Part shown: positions 25,801 to 38,800 of the stretch, piece after piece
Layout: each line of letters begins with the position of its first letter
How positions within the stretch are numbered: position 1 is the first letter of the stretch
NCBI RefSeq assembly: GCF_950023065.1
Contig: NC_088679.1
Location: 40,176,001-40,240,000 of the forward strand
Source: Planococcus citri
Taxonomy: Eukaryota > Arthropoda > Insecta > Hemiptera > Pseudococcidae
Direction of reading: 5' to 3'
Length of the DNA stretch: 64,000 nt
The notes under the pieces: generated by a model
Databases searched by the model: none
Seen by the model: the letters and a program-made list of their open reading frames with translations, nothing else
Told to the model about the DNA's origin: nothing
Program-made: the position numbers and the translations under genes

Positions 25801-26351
25801 CAATTACACAATTCTGAGGTAAAATTTCACGCTGAACAACTTGGTTCTCTTAGATTTCCGCCATTTGTCCATATTTTTGGAGAAAAACGCAAAAAACGTG
25901 GTTTTTTGAGAGTTTTTTGAGCTTTTGAGCTTGACCCACCACTCCAAATGGCCGGGTGATGACTTCTATAGAAAGTAGACCTAAAGATACATATTTGACG
26001 AAAAAATCGTTTTGGTATGTTTTTTCGTTCCGGAGTAATGTCGATTTAAAGTTTTATTTTGTCCCCCCTTCTCTCCCCGTGTGATGAAAAATTCTGAAAA
26101 AATTCAATGAGGTACGCCCATGTATCTTCTAACTATATTCGTTTACAGAATCAATTTATCTTAATTACGCGCTGATACAGAATTTTTCCCCTGAAAAACG
26201 CGTTTTTTGACCCCCCTGGCTGAGGGGGGTGGGGTGGGGAGCGGGCTATGGGCCCAAAATTATTTTTTGAGGGTACTAAACATACCCTGTGAGTTTCATC
26301 GAAATCTGAGGTTAAGGGCATTTTGCCTATCTTATCGGGGGGTACCCTTTA
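22882..26351. mobile_element. Large foldback element, 3.5 kb with ~0.85 kb arms
   Basis: The left end TAAAGGGTACCCCCCGATAA (22882 onward) and right end TTATCGGGGGGTACCCTTTA (to 26351) are exact inverted copies, and near-identity continues inward to about 23725 and 25508, roughly 844 bp per arm. Between lies a 1.8 kb core. The outermost TA could be a TA target-site duplication with ends AAGGGTACC. Arms contain long C/G runs, a CGCGTTTTT motif and matching short ORFs on both strands that are mere by-products of the inversion. No transposase recognised, so it is non-autonomous or of an unknown type. Confidence 0.85.
24745..25197. mobile_element. Copy 2 of the TTAA MITE, nested in the foldback core
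   Basis: From about 24780 it follows the copy at 9375-9834 closely (ATGAAACCGATTTGTTCG, TATGTCCCGCGACCCGCTCC, AACTTCAGACGGGGATTTC, CATACCCTCGC) and ends with TTAGAATAGCCTTAA near 25195. The left end is diverged (TTAAGGGTACACTCTGCGG...). This gives an order of events: the foldback core took in, or already carried, this MITE. Confidence 0.7.
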
Positions 26352-27829
26352 GATTCGTTTGTTACGAAAATAAAAAAACTTTGTTGAGGAAATTTTTTAT
26401 GGCGCGATTGATTTTGGATGTGAGAGAAAAAAAAGGATAATTAGATTTCATTGATGAATATCGCATAAGAATTGGGAATTTTTGGGAGAAATCTGTGCTC
26501 GTGTGTGATGAATGATGTAAGGCTGTTTTTTTTTTCTTTTTTTTTACGAATCTAATTTAAACAAACTTTGATTGTATTATAAAACTTGGTGTACGAGTTT
26601 AACGATTTCTATTGAACCAATTGGACGGACCTATGTTGCTTTAAAATTAACAACAAACGAATGGCAGAAAATTCAATTTCTTGTCAACTCACGTTCTCTC
26701 GTCGTATAACCTAATGAAACGGTCGCTAATTTAAATCGAAGCGAACATATTTGCCCAGAAGTTCTACCCGAGAAGTGAAGATGGTTTGAAAATTTGGCGA
26801 TCGTTTCATACTACCGCTTTGCTTGCCTTTTTACTCTCTTTTTTTTATTTCTTTTTAGTTAGCTGATATTTCGTTTTCAGGGTGCGAAAATCTATTGACA
26901 TGTATTACGTGAATGGCTAAGGGTAGTTTTTATATAGCATAGGTGGTATTGAAAGAATATTCATCCGTGGTACCTAAGGGTACCTGTCGTAAAACTTTCA
27001 AATTAGTGTACGATTTTCTATTTGCTACGAGACTTGATATCTACGAAGAGCTGAGTACTTTCCGGTGATAATGTCAAACTAACGAGTTTATGCTTTTTGT
27101 ATGAGTGAGCAGTTGAAAACTTTTAAAAAGCTCTTTGAAAAGATTTCATTTGGCTTCTGGCGACTGTAATTTTAATGTTGATTTAGGGAGCGATTTGGAA
27201 CCTAATGATGCTTCTGGCTTCTCTGCTAAGACTAGCGGTAAATGAAATGAGTTTCTGAGTCAGAGGGTGTTTTTCGATTGATTAGTGAACTGAAAGATGT
27301 TGATATTAATTTAGGTACGTAGACGTACAGATTAGTTTAATTGGAGACCAAATGATTCGGCGATATGAGAATGCTAGTGGGAGTTTTCTCTAATGAATGA
27401 AGTGGATATGATACCATACTCATTTAATTAAAGGTGCCACAAAATAAATAGAAATACATATCGTATGTGGTTTTTTTTTCGAAATTCAATGTACCATAAA
27501 TCTCAACAAAAAATTCCCATGAAATGACATAAAATAACTTTTTGATTCGTATTTTTACACTTTCCTCTAGTGAATACTCAAAACTTTTGAATGAATTTAT
27601 TAGTTTATGGTATGCATATTGTGACCTAACAATTTTTGTGACTCATTCTTACTCCGAATTTTTTTTGTGAAGAATGAGTGGGATGAAAAATGTGATTTTT
27701 TGACGTACCTACTTTTTGAAAAATTTCAGTCGATACCATTGTAGTTTAGTTATTTTTACCTTTTTTACTCTTAAAAAAAATGCCTTCTAAAATTTACATT
27801 TTGAAAAAATGCTTAAAATGAATTGTTTG
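26352..27829. other. No gene recognised
   Basis: AT-rich, no repeat boundary or coding signal seen. Confidence 0.55.
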
Positions 27830-29530
27830 TAAAAATGGTGCTGAATCGATTGAAAATGATTTCAAGCTGGTCTGGAGATTTCATGGCATTGATATTTTTT
27901 AACTTTAGCGCATATAAACGCTACTAGTGCTTTTTAGTGACCTACTAGTACCTACTTTACCGATTCCGGAGCATTTTTTCAAAATCAGTTTCCTTATGTT
28001 GGAAACCATAGATTTGTCCTTTGATTTCATGATTGAGGAAATTTCCAAAATATGGCTGGAGGCTCCACAATGACTTGAAACCATCTTCGATTAACTCGTT
28101 ATATTGAAATTAGAGTGTAAAATAAATTTTACATATCCCACTTGATCGAGTGAAATTTTGTGGTAGGCTATAGGTGGATAAGTATGTCGAATTTGCCCCC
28201 GAGAGCTTCAGGGTTGATATTTGCATGGAAGGTGGGTACCCTTGAGCACCTTCCGTTACGAAAGTTTCAGACCCCCAGACCCCCCCCCCCGTTTTTGAGA
28301 AACCCCCCTTTTTCTGAAATTACAATAAAAAAAATTTTTCAGCCCCATGTGAACCGATTTTTTCAATTTTTTGCTATGTTGTAAACATCTATAAGAGGTA
28401 TTCCCACAAAAATTTTCACTCCCCTCCCCCCATATTTACCTCCCAAAATGACGTTTTTTAGCTTTGTTTGCCCGTTTTAGCAATGATCATGATTCTACAC
28501 AAAAATGGGAATAGCATTTTTAAATGTGTTTTCGACCCCCAAAAAACATATATTTTTTTCAACAAAAATTTTTTGGTGGGTCGTGGTCAAAAATTGAAAA
28601 AATTAACAGAGGGGGTAAAAATGAATTCTAGTGTAAATTATTGTTTTTGGTAAACGAGGTGTCGTTTCCATATGAATCGAACCCCCCGAACACGAATATG
28701 ACGTCCAATTTAATGCTACCCTCAACCACACCCCTCCAGTGCCTCTGCCCCCACCTCAATTTTTACTATATTAAAAATTGAGCTATATAATAATATTGGT
28801 GTCGTTCTCATATGAATGAAACACCCCGAACACGAACAATAATTTACACTAGAATTCATTTTTACCCCCTCTGTTAGTTTTTTCAATTTTTGACCACGAC
28901 CCACCAAAAAATTTTTGTTGAAAAAAATATATGTTTTTTGGGGGTCGAAAACACATTTAAAAATGCTATTCCCATTTTTGTGTAGAATCATGATCATTGC
29001 TAAAACGGGCAAACAAAGCTAAAAAACGTCATTTTGGGGGGTAAATATGGGGGGAGGGGGGGTGAAAATTTTTGTGGGGATACCTCTTATGGATGTTTAC
29101 AACATACCAAAAAATTGAAAAAATCGGTTCACATGGGGCTGAAAAATTTTTTTTTATTGTAATTTCAGAAAAAGGGGGGTTTCTCAAAAACGGGGGGGGG
29201 GGGGTCTGGGGGTCTGAAACTTTCGTGACGGAAGGTGCTCAAGGGTACCCACCTTCCATGCAAATATCAACCCTGAAGCTCTCGGGGGCAAATTCGACAT
29301 ACTTATCCACCTATAGCCTTTCAGATCTAGAACTGCTTAAAAGGGTTTAAAATAATTTCAAATCGATTTAGAGGATCGAAAATAGGGCACGTACCAAATT
29401 TCAATTTACTGGGTCAATTGGGTGAAATTTTGATTTTTTTCTCAATTTTTTGCCCGAATTTCGAAAAGATATTCAGAAATTCATCAAAAATCAAAAACTG
29501 CTCTTTAGCCTGTGAAATTTTTGCTGTTGG
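27830..29530. repeat. Older foldback-family repeat, split by a palindromic insertion
   Basis: 27830-28164 matches the 5.7-5.9 kb part of the foldback family (GGCTGGAGGCTC, 'cttgatcgagtgaaattttgtgg'), and 29320-29530 continues with its next part ('ctgcttaaaagggtttaaaataatttcaaatcgattt', 'cgaaaatagggca', 'aatcaaaaactgctctttag'). The continuity across 28165-29319 shows that the palindrome landed in an existing repeat. Confidence 0.7.
28165..29319. mobile_element. 1.15 kb palindromic element
   Basis: The ends AGGCTATAGGTGGATAAG and CTTATCCACCTATAGCCT are exact inverted copies, and the arms (about 28165-28645 and 28840-29319) remain nearly identical for about 480 bp, including long C/G runs. The small centre holds two direct copies of a 'gtgtcgtt..catatgaat..cccgaacacgaa' motif (28668-28705 and 28800-28842). 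No coding capacity; open frames on the two arms mirror each other. No firm target duplication. Confidence 0.8.
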
Positions 29531-30218
29531 TGTATTTTTACATCTTCTTTTGACTCAACTTTATCCGGTTCAAAATTTTTCTGCCAGATAGAATACCTAA
29601 TCTTGGGGGTTTTCTTGAATAGGAAGTTGCTTAAAGGGATTCGAACTCAGAAACTGAACATTTTTGGGAGAATATTTTTCAATAATTTTTTTAACCAGGT
29701 ACCTGAGACAGTACTTACAGGAGAGCCAACATTGTTTGGGGACCAAAAGAGTTTACATCTGTAAAAGAGGTCCAATGAAAGCGATTCGCTGCCCCAGAAA
29801 TTCAATATTAGAAAAAAATCATACATTTAGGTACCTACATGATTTTTTATGAGAATTTTTGATAAGAAATGTTTTATTACATTTGAAATTTTTTCCAATT
29901 GTGGAGTCTCTTGACTAGAGTTAATTTTCAATTAAAGGTCTAGTATTTTCAGACATTTTTTTTGTTTTTTTTTTCTTCATAAAAGCCGCAATTTTAAGAG
30001 ATGAGAGCAAAATGATTGCGAAAAAATTGCCCCCCCCCATCAGAATTTAGAAATCATGGTAATAAAATGAAACAAAAAAAGCGAAATAGATGACTATCTA
30101 CCTATTCTGAGCAAATATGGAATTTTATGCTTTCCAATTTTGTGTTTGGTCGAACTTAAATTCTTAGCATTTGCTCGAAATATTTTCAAAAAAGCTTCAG
30201 AGAAAACAATCTAATGTA
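29531..30218. other. No gene recognised
   Basis: AT-rich, nothing identified. Confidence 0.55.
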
Positions 30219-30417
30219 TACTCCAATGCAAAAAGGATGGAAGTCCTATATGACCTGGCATAAGGAAAGGAGGTTAGTGTGTTCGGTGCAGTTTTGAGAA
30301 ACAGGAATTTTTTTTGAACTGAAAAGTTTAGAATCCCTGTATCAAACTGCACTGAACACACTAACCTCCTTTCCTTATGCCAGGTCATAGGACTTCCATC
30401 CTTTTTGCATTGGAGTA
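30219..30417. mobile_element. 199 bp near-perfect hairpin MITE
   Basis: Arms of about 80 bp (starting TACTCCAATGCAAAAAGGAT and ending ATCCTTTTTGCATTGGAGTA) are inverted copies with only a couple of differences, around a loop of about 45 bp. TA at both outer ends fits a TA target duplication, as in Tc1/mariner-type MITEs. No coding capacity. If transcribed it would fold into a long hairpin. Confidence 0.8.
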
Positions 30418-33400
30418 CAGAATTATGTACCTACATACTCTGGAAATTTATTTTGGATATTTTCTCAATGCTCATCTGATTATTTTTGAAATCATCGATG
30501 CTCGTTTGTATTCAAATTTTCAGACTGGTTACTCACTTATAATACACGCCGCTGTGTAAATCACTTTTACAGGCTAATTATCAAATACTTAACTCAAAAA
30601 TCAATTAACATCAGCGTTCGAGAACTTTGAGTTTATTCGATTTATCCTACGCTCGAAATGAAAAACAAATTTCCATTTATTAGTCTTTTTTACGAGTAGT
30701 CTGTTTCAGCTATACCTACTTAAAATCGTACAGAAAAAAATATGCAAAACGAATTTTTTGCATCACGATATGGTATTGAGAAAATACACCAATACCCAAT
30801 ACGTATAGATGATTCATCTGAAACGCCAGTTTACTACAGCAGTATATATGTAAATGCTTATCCTTTGACTGACCATGTTGTGATGTTAAGCCGGACATTA
30901 AAACCAACTGTTTCCAAACATACGTAGCCTACGTTTCTGTTGATCTTAAAACACGCAACAACGTCGCAAAAGCTAGCCCTTCTATTTTTACGCAATTTCG
31001 AAACCAACCCGAATAATTTTCATTAAAAATCTTGACCCAATTTCAAAAGTAAATGAAGTGTTTATATCAAAAGTGTCAGTGAATTCTCACGAGCTTTTGA
31101 TACTGGAAAAGACTTCCGTACTGAGAAAGCCATGCTTGATGTGTGTGAAATAACTTTCAACAGTGTGACGCTGGATCGTAATGTTAACGATGAAGCTACT
31201 TACTACGTATATCGACTTGGATGAAGTACAGCTGCATTTTATTTTGTACTCGTATTTTGTCATTATGTTATTATATAGTCGGATGGTTTTAATTGAACTT
31301 GCGCTGAAATTGAGTAAACAGTTTAAATTAGGTAGCAGTGTAGCTATAACCTGATGAAAAAATATTAGATTCTATCCTGTCACTGTTATTTAAATAATTC
31401 AGTTGACAGAAATTCATCAAGCTATTTTTCATTTGTTGCTTTCACGTCAGATAAAACATGTTCGGATTCGTGTTAATTCTTCGTACGTATTTAAAATTTA
31501 TCACTACACGAACAACTAAGTTTTTCATGTTGCTAGTCTGCTTTTATTGTTAAATTTTGTCAAGTTGGCGGAATAATTTCTCATCGTTCATTTGCTGAAA
31601 AGTTTTCGGTGTTTTATAACCGCCTGGTATTTTGGTATTTTGCGTAAAATTATTAAACTTACATTGCCACCATCAAGAATATAACGCAAAGAAAACTAAT
31701 GTTTAACATATGCTCGATCACATAAATGCGATGAACTGTAGTAAACGAGATAAATATGCGTATAATAAATTTTGCATCATTGTATTATAAAGTCTATGAT
31801 TAATTATGATTCGCACTTCCGATAATTGAACTTCTGAACACATTTGTCCTTATCCTTATTCTTAGTGTAACCGACTAGAAAGACAACGTATTTTGGAATT
31901 AAAACCGAAAACCTTGTCTTATCGGATAGCGAGTACCTAATTAATTCCTATCGTGGTAAACTTTATTGCGTATAATTTATTAACCGGCCTCACTGGCCTA
32001 ATCAAAAAGTAAATAGGTAAATATATTTTTTTATAAGCTACAAAGAGATTTAGAAATTGTCTAGTTCCTTTGAAAATTTGAAGAAACTACTCATTAAACG
32101 TATAACTACATATATTGCAGCACAACGCCAGTCAATGACCGAATGAGTAAGAATGAGACCTGAAATCATCGTATTGTTCTTAAATACGTAGGTACCTACT
32201 TACGTTAGATGCCTATACCTTGTTCAGCCATTTTGGTTGATTCATCAGCTCTCGTACTCAAATGTTATCCCCTATAATTTTAAGATGTGAAGATGTATTA
32301 AGAATTAATTGGCTCTAGGTATCTTTTTACAAAGCATGGAGATTTGATGGTAAGGTAATTGGAGGAAGCAGATTGATGTAATATGCCCACAGATTTTCAA
32401 AAATATTTAGTTCCATTACGGGACGTTTTTGTCTATCTTTATTTCCCGAATTTTTCCGCTAAAACTCGATCAAGAGTTTCTTTAAAAGTGCTAGAATTTA
32501 TTTTGGCAATGAGTAAGTGAGATATTCCAACAGCAGGATAATTCCTATTTAATTCTGATTTTCATCTGTTGTTCTCATATAGCCTCTTTCCTTTCTTTCA
32601 AAGTATTTTTTTAAAAATATAATCGAAACACATTGATTCGAAATGAGTATTATCGACAAGAAACGGTGCATATCAAGAAGCCTTTTAAATTGGAAATTGC
32701 CAACTATCATAGTTCGTTTACAATTTTTCAACGAAACTTCGTCTTTTATAGATATGAAAAATCTTTGAAATATCAATGAAGTGAATATGAGACAATGAAA
32801 AGTTATAATTCAGTTATTATTTGTATTACTATAAGATCCAAGTTATCTGGGAATTTCGATATTTTACCGAGAAAACTTTAGTTTGTACGACTATCTGGTT
32901 GGCACGAAAGAAAAGAAATAAGAAAAAAAAAGGTTAAAAAGAAGAAGAAACTGAATATTAGAAACCTTTGTAGAAAAAGGAATTTATTAAAAAGAGAGAA
33001 TTCGCTTGATAAGAAGAAAAGTAGACTGAACGAAACATTTGACCCTGGCATATAAATCCACCATTCTATGCATTCGTAAAAGTGGGTTAATATTTGAGAG
33101 AAATGTTACCTACTTAAATCAGTAAAACTGAAGACATTCGTCATTTCATACTTGACTAGTTTTTTTTGGGACCATAAATATTCAAAAAAAAATTCAGTCG
33201 AGATGAAAAATAAACATTGTGGTAATCGGATAAAGAACTCAAGAGGAAAGAACCAAAGCATCGCGGTGAGAAATACCCATTCTCTACTTATAATCCTCTT
33301 TATTATTATATTAAATTAAAGGGGAAAAAACAGTAGGGAAACTTATTTTGAGATCTTTTTCATTTTTAATACCTTATCATAGGTAAGGTATATATTTTAT

Positions 33401-35669
33401 TTAAACAAAGGAGACATGTGATATAATGTTTCTTACCCATGAAGAAAAAAAAATGTTGTACCTATGTAGAATGTTTAATGGAATATACTTATTTGTTTTT
33501 AAATTTCCTCTTCAATAATCTTTCATGGGAAATAACAATAGATATTTTCTGGTTAATTTATAATGCATTATTAATATGCTAAAAAAAATATGTAGGTACA
33601 TATCTATCTAAATAAAACGATCAAAGCCCGTGTTGTGTCCTGATCTTTCTTATATCTGGGCAATTAAATCGAATAAATATTTCAACCCTTCCACATTCTC
33701 CTCACACTTTTTCGAAGCAACAGGTATTGAAATGTAATTTGAACGAATTCAGCAAAGTTTGTGATACTTACATAGTTCATCGGCAGAATGTTATCGTCGA
33801 CACTAAATTTTCATTTCGTTTGAAAAGAACAGTTTGTCATCCCCTTTATTTCCAGCCTTGTTCGAAGCTGGATTTCTTTTCAGGAAAAAATCGAATTACG
33901 GTTAAAATAGATTAGTTTTTTTTTTCACGTTCGTCGTACTTACATAGTACGTAAAATTAATAAAATTTAATTATTTAATTCCTAACTGGATTCAAGTAGG
34001 TCGCATAAGAAAGTGGAGAAGAAACAGAGCTGGAAGCTCATCGTAATCTAAAATTTAATTTTCTCGGTTTCTTCGCTATTTCATTTAGGCATACTTTAAT
34101 GTGACTCGAGTGTCGAGTAAACAATTTTGTAGAAATAGAAAAAAAATTAGCTTCAAAAGTCAAAACAAGCATTCTCATTTCTCACCAAACAAACTTATTT
34201 TTTCACACGAAATACGAGTAACTACGCGAGTTCGGTGTTGCTGCGAATTTATTGCGTTTGAAACAGCGCGATGTCCGATGGTTTTTTTGTATCTTAATTT
34301 CTCTCGCAAAAGCACCATTAATTACGATTTTTCCCTTATTCCAAATTGCGTTCATTTTCTCCGCAAAGGAATTTTCATCGCGCAGTTGTTCGCATTTGTG
34401 GTCTCTCAGCACCGACGAAAATACTTAATTTTGTAAATAATGCCTAATGTAGCCTCATCTTTATAATTTTTAAAGGTCGCTTTGTTCGTATTCGCAAATA
34501 CCTACCGGCATTGTATCTTTCAAACGGGACGACGAAAGTTACTTTTCAAATTACGATCTCGCGTAGTAAGGTCTATCTCTATACCTTGGCATAATGGTAC
34601 GTAGTATTCTGAAATAGAAAAATCCATCATTTCATCGAACGATGTTGAAAATCATACTTATACTTTTGAATATATAGTATGTACCTATCTATTCGTGTAT
34701 TCTGTTACGAGTACGTTTGTCAATATATACTGTAGTAGTGTACCTAGACCTACGACAGGTATATATTTTGTATTTTTATAGCAAGTAGGCTATATACGAA
34801 CTAGTCTCACGTTAAGTTGAATTTGTCAACGATAAGTACCAATTCGAACGCACTATGACTTTTTTTCATATTTATTTTCTTATCGGTTGAGCGCAGAATT
34901 CGAAATTACCAGGAATTTTGAACGTGGATACATTTTTTTTTATTTCTACAGCAGTTGTCTGAAATGTTGAAATACTTTCAAAATGTATTTCCACTTTTAT
35001 TGTCATTTTGTCATTTTTGTTTTTACAATTGGTAAAAAAATTTTCTTATAAGGAACGTGCCCTTTTGTTTGGTTTAAAAGCGATAAACAGTAAATGTTTA
35101 TTTTTATTTTGATATTTCAGTGTGTGTAAGTGTTTTTTTTTTCTTTAAAATGAACTAAGATATTCTTTAATTCGAGACGAATGATAGTGAGTCAGAAAAC
35201 CGTGGTAGATTGTTTTCTCCGAAAAAAAAGTAATTTCCACGTTACACGAGTAAAATAGAAATCATTGTTTTGATCTAAGCAAAATCTGAACTTTCGAGGT
35301 TTAGAAGCCCAGTGCAGCCTCCAAAGACTAAAGAAATTTTGTCATTTTCCTTATTCTCAATATTTCTAAATCAGCCATACAGAAAATGGTCTGAATATGC
35401 AGGAGAAATTATTACAAAAATTAATGCTTCTTAAATTTTTTTTTGTAAATGAAAATGATTTTTCGATACGCCAGGTGCTTGCTGGGCTCATCCCTGGGAA
35501 TGACTACACTTGTATAATTATAAGTAGAGCAATGCCATTTTTTCCAAAAAAATTAATCAAAATTTCATTAATTTTATGATTTTTTCGAGAATTGCGGTCG
35601 TTGGAGTTTTTTTTAGAGCCTGAGCTTAAATTTTGAAATTTTGTTTTGAATTAACAATTTGATAAATGG
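30418..35669. other. No gene recognised
   Basis: 5.2 kb of AT-rich DNA. A 111-codon open frame at 34101 has no recognisable domain. No RNA gene or repeat edge seen. Confidence 0.55.
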
Positions 35670-35870
35670 TAACGAGGAAACCTTGAAACCTCGTCACCTC
35701 CGACTTGACTGAAATTTGGCTCACAGAAAGGTCATGTAAACCACATCTCAGAACCAAATTCTCAGCTGACAAAGTTGCTTATACAGCGCTTCTGGAGCGA
35801 TTTCAGTGTGCTGGAGGCTCCAGATCATCTCAAAAATGGTCGCAATCTATTCGGCAGATCGACTTACGAT
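35670..35870. repeat. Copy of the 3.5-5.0 kb TIR-element end region
   Basis: Contains CCTCGTCACCTCCGACTTG, 'ctgaaatttggctca', CTCAGAACCAAATTCTCAGC and 'cttctggagcgatttcagtgtgctggaggctccaga', which match the inverted right end (4880-4976) and the left interior (3595-3650) of the 3499-4976 element at about 80-85%. Confidence 0.6.
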
Positions 35871-38800
35871 TGAAACTTTTCAGATTCTTATTTCCTGGTC
35901 TACACCATTTTTATAAAAAACTTGCCAGTATAAAATAATAGGATATTCCAGCCATTTTAAAACATTCCAGCATCATTTTGAAATTGTTGAAAAATAATTT
36001 TCTAAAAACAGGATTGAAAAACGTCGATGATTTATTGAAATTAAAATTCAAAAGATGAAAAACGCGCGTATTTAACGCCTGATTTTATAGTACCCGCAAA
36101 TTAACTGGCATGTTTAGATGGCGATTTTTTATCGACGAATTTACTATCTATCATTTTTATGGAAGTTTTAACCGACGACTACATCAAAATACGCGCGTTT
36201 CGGCAAATCTATTGTCAATTGTTTTTTTTTGTTTTGAAAAAAAAACATTTTAAACTCAAACACTTCCATTTTCCAAGATTTTTTGCACAATTAGGAAGGA
36301 TAAAGAATAGGTACCTACCTACCGCAACACGAGGTGAAGCGGATCGATTTTTGAGGTTTTTTGAAAAGTTCTCCCCGCCCCCCAAATAAAGCTAGAAATT
36401 TGGTTTTGGTCTCAAATGAAAGGTACCTACATCCTTTGGGAACATTTATGTAGAAATTTTCAGATTTTTTTGTCTCATACTCAGCCTGTGAGGCGCGCTT
36501 AAAGAGAGGTCCGCTCTAGAACCACCGGGGGGGGAGGTGGGGGTGAAGCAGACCTCGGTATATTACTACAAAAAATGAATTTTCCAACCTTCCTCTTTAC
36601 AATGGTGTATCAATTGCATATTTTTATGGTCAGCAATCCGCCCAAAAATGAATCAAAGGTACAAAAAACACGTGTTTTTTTAATGAAATCTTGAAAATTC
36701 AAAAATTCAAAATTTCCAATTTGTGATAAAGTGTACGAAAAACGCTGAAAATTGGTTTGTACTCTTTTTCAACCTCGTGAGTCGATTCGTAATGGTTTTG
36801 AGCTTTTCTGAAGCCTCCTGCAAATTTTTGAATTTTTCTGAAAAATTTTTTCGATTTTTTTTTTTACAAAATCTTTTCTAGATTTGTTCGATTCCACTCA
36901 AATTGAGATGGTTTTCATTTCATCAAAAGTTTTTAAATACCTTAAATATTCAGTAAACCAGGTTGTCTTAAGTATACTTATGAAAAATGTTCGCCAAAGA
37001 AAGAGCTTCTCAATTGTTTTTGTTAGAACGCGCTACATGCAAAATTCAGGTTGGCACGAGCGAAAGAACACAAAATTCCGACTAGAGGTCCGCTTCACAC
37101 ATCGAATCCGCTTCACCTCATCTTAGGGTATTTAAAAGAGAAGTGTGATTAATTTGGCAACTCCAAGAGTGGTCATTGACCAAACTCCTGCCCGCCTCCG
37201 ACCATTCATTTCTAAATGTCTTACGAAATAGACACGGAAATCTCAACCCATCAGGAATTTTCATTTTTGAAAGAGCGATTTTCAAAACTTCATTCTTCTT
37301 TCAAAAGTTTGCTAGCCAACGCACGTGTATCTCACGTGTCGAGGGTAACACAACAGTGAGTTAATAGAGCTACTAAAACCACGTTTGCTGACAATTAGCT
37401 GTGGAAGGTACTTCTAAGAAATTCCCAGGAGGGTTGATAATGTAGCTTCAATGTCCTTGATGTGTGATGGTAAAAGCCTTACGGGCACAATTACAAGTAT
37501 TCAAAAGAGAGGCAGAGAAATGTAAACCATCTAGTTAGGTAGGTACATTATAAACTTCAAACTACCGCTACTAACCCTGTAAAATTTACGGATTAAAAAT
37601 TTATTCGAGTAATAAAGTGAAATTTCGCCAACCAAAAAAACTTCTAGGCGTACAAAAAAAAACAATTTTACAACTCTGGTTCGTTGTTTTGTTACGTATA
37701 CGTATGTAGGTACTTGTCACGCGTCATAAAAGTACCTATTGAAATGAGTGTACATACCTTGCATAATCACTAGACAGAAGGCATTAATGTGTACGCTCAA
37801 CGCTGATGCATCCCCTATAATCCTTAACAGCTGAATGTATTTTTATAGGTTGTTAACTGAACGTGAGTCGTGAATCGTTATAAAACGGTTTCATTACATA
37901 ATTTTCACTGCTATATTGAGACGAGGTTAGAGGACAATTCGAGTTTATTTTCAAGTGGATACTATTCCAACTACTTTGTAGCCTACAACACATGACTGTA
38001 AAATTTTCTCATAAGCGGTACAGTCGTAGACGCGTTAAGATTTCCAGTAAAATTGCTTTAGGAAAATATTCGCCATAATAATCAACAAATTGACCATTTT
38101 TATATATTTTCAAATAAGTATTACATATTCGTAAATTCAAAAGCCCTTCTATTCAAATGTACCAAAGTAGGTAGCTTTTTCTATCTGCTATTATTTTATT
38201 GATTTTATTATAATATTTTACTCTCGTTAGTAATATTAATATTTTTATTAGATTATGCAAAGTTGAAAAACTATTTTATTAATTTATTTTCAATGTTGGG
38301 GAATTATATCGCAAGTTGAAAACAAAAGTGACAAATTAGCCATTTCAAATTATCAAAAAATAATATCACCAGATGGAAATTAATATTTATTTCTATCATC
38401 ATTCGTTAACCCGCGGTAGACATTTCTGCGAGAGGATCAGGATAAGCAGGGTTATCAAAAATACATCTTTTACCAAAAGCAACGATTTATCTCGAACAGA
38501 TTTTTCACCAAAATATAAATTGTACCGTGTTTTTTTGTCAGACAGACGTTCATTGATGAAGACTCATTATTTATATTTTCGTGGCATGTTTCATATTTTG
38601 ATAACGTTCTATTTTTATAAGTAAGTATATATTTTACATGGCGGTGCGGTTAAACTTATACATATTTTCTTTGGCTTTCTAAAAGTTTTAAATGGCAAAT
38701 TATTTCGAGATCTAAGATACCTACCTACTATAGGATATAGGTAGCTATATGTATTTTGTTTAAGAGTTCAATTTCGATAATGTGGCATTCAAACGAAAAA

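Noticed and set aside
22882..26440. Several open frames of 60-114 codons on both strands, some with identical protein text on the two arms
   Set aside because: They are by-products of the inverted arms of the foldback; no domain, and the same text appears twice only because of the inversion.
28468..29350. Matching open frames on both arms of the 28.2-29.3 kb palindrome
   Set aside because: Mirror copies created by the palindrome; low-complexity composition with no domain.
34101..34436. 111-codon open frame
   Set aside because: No recognisable domain, AT-driven composition and no gene context; consistent with chance.
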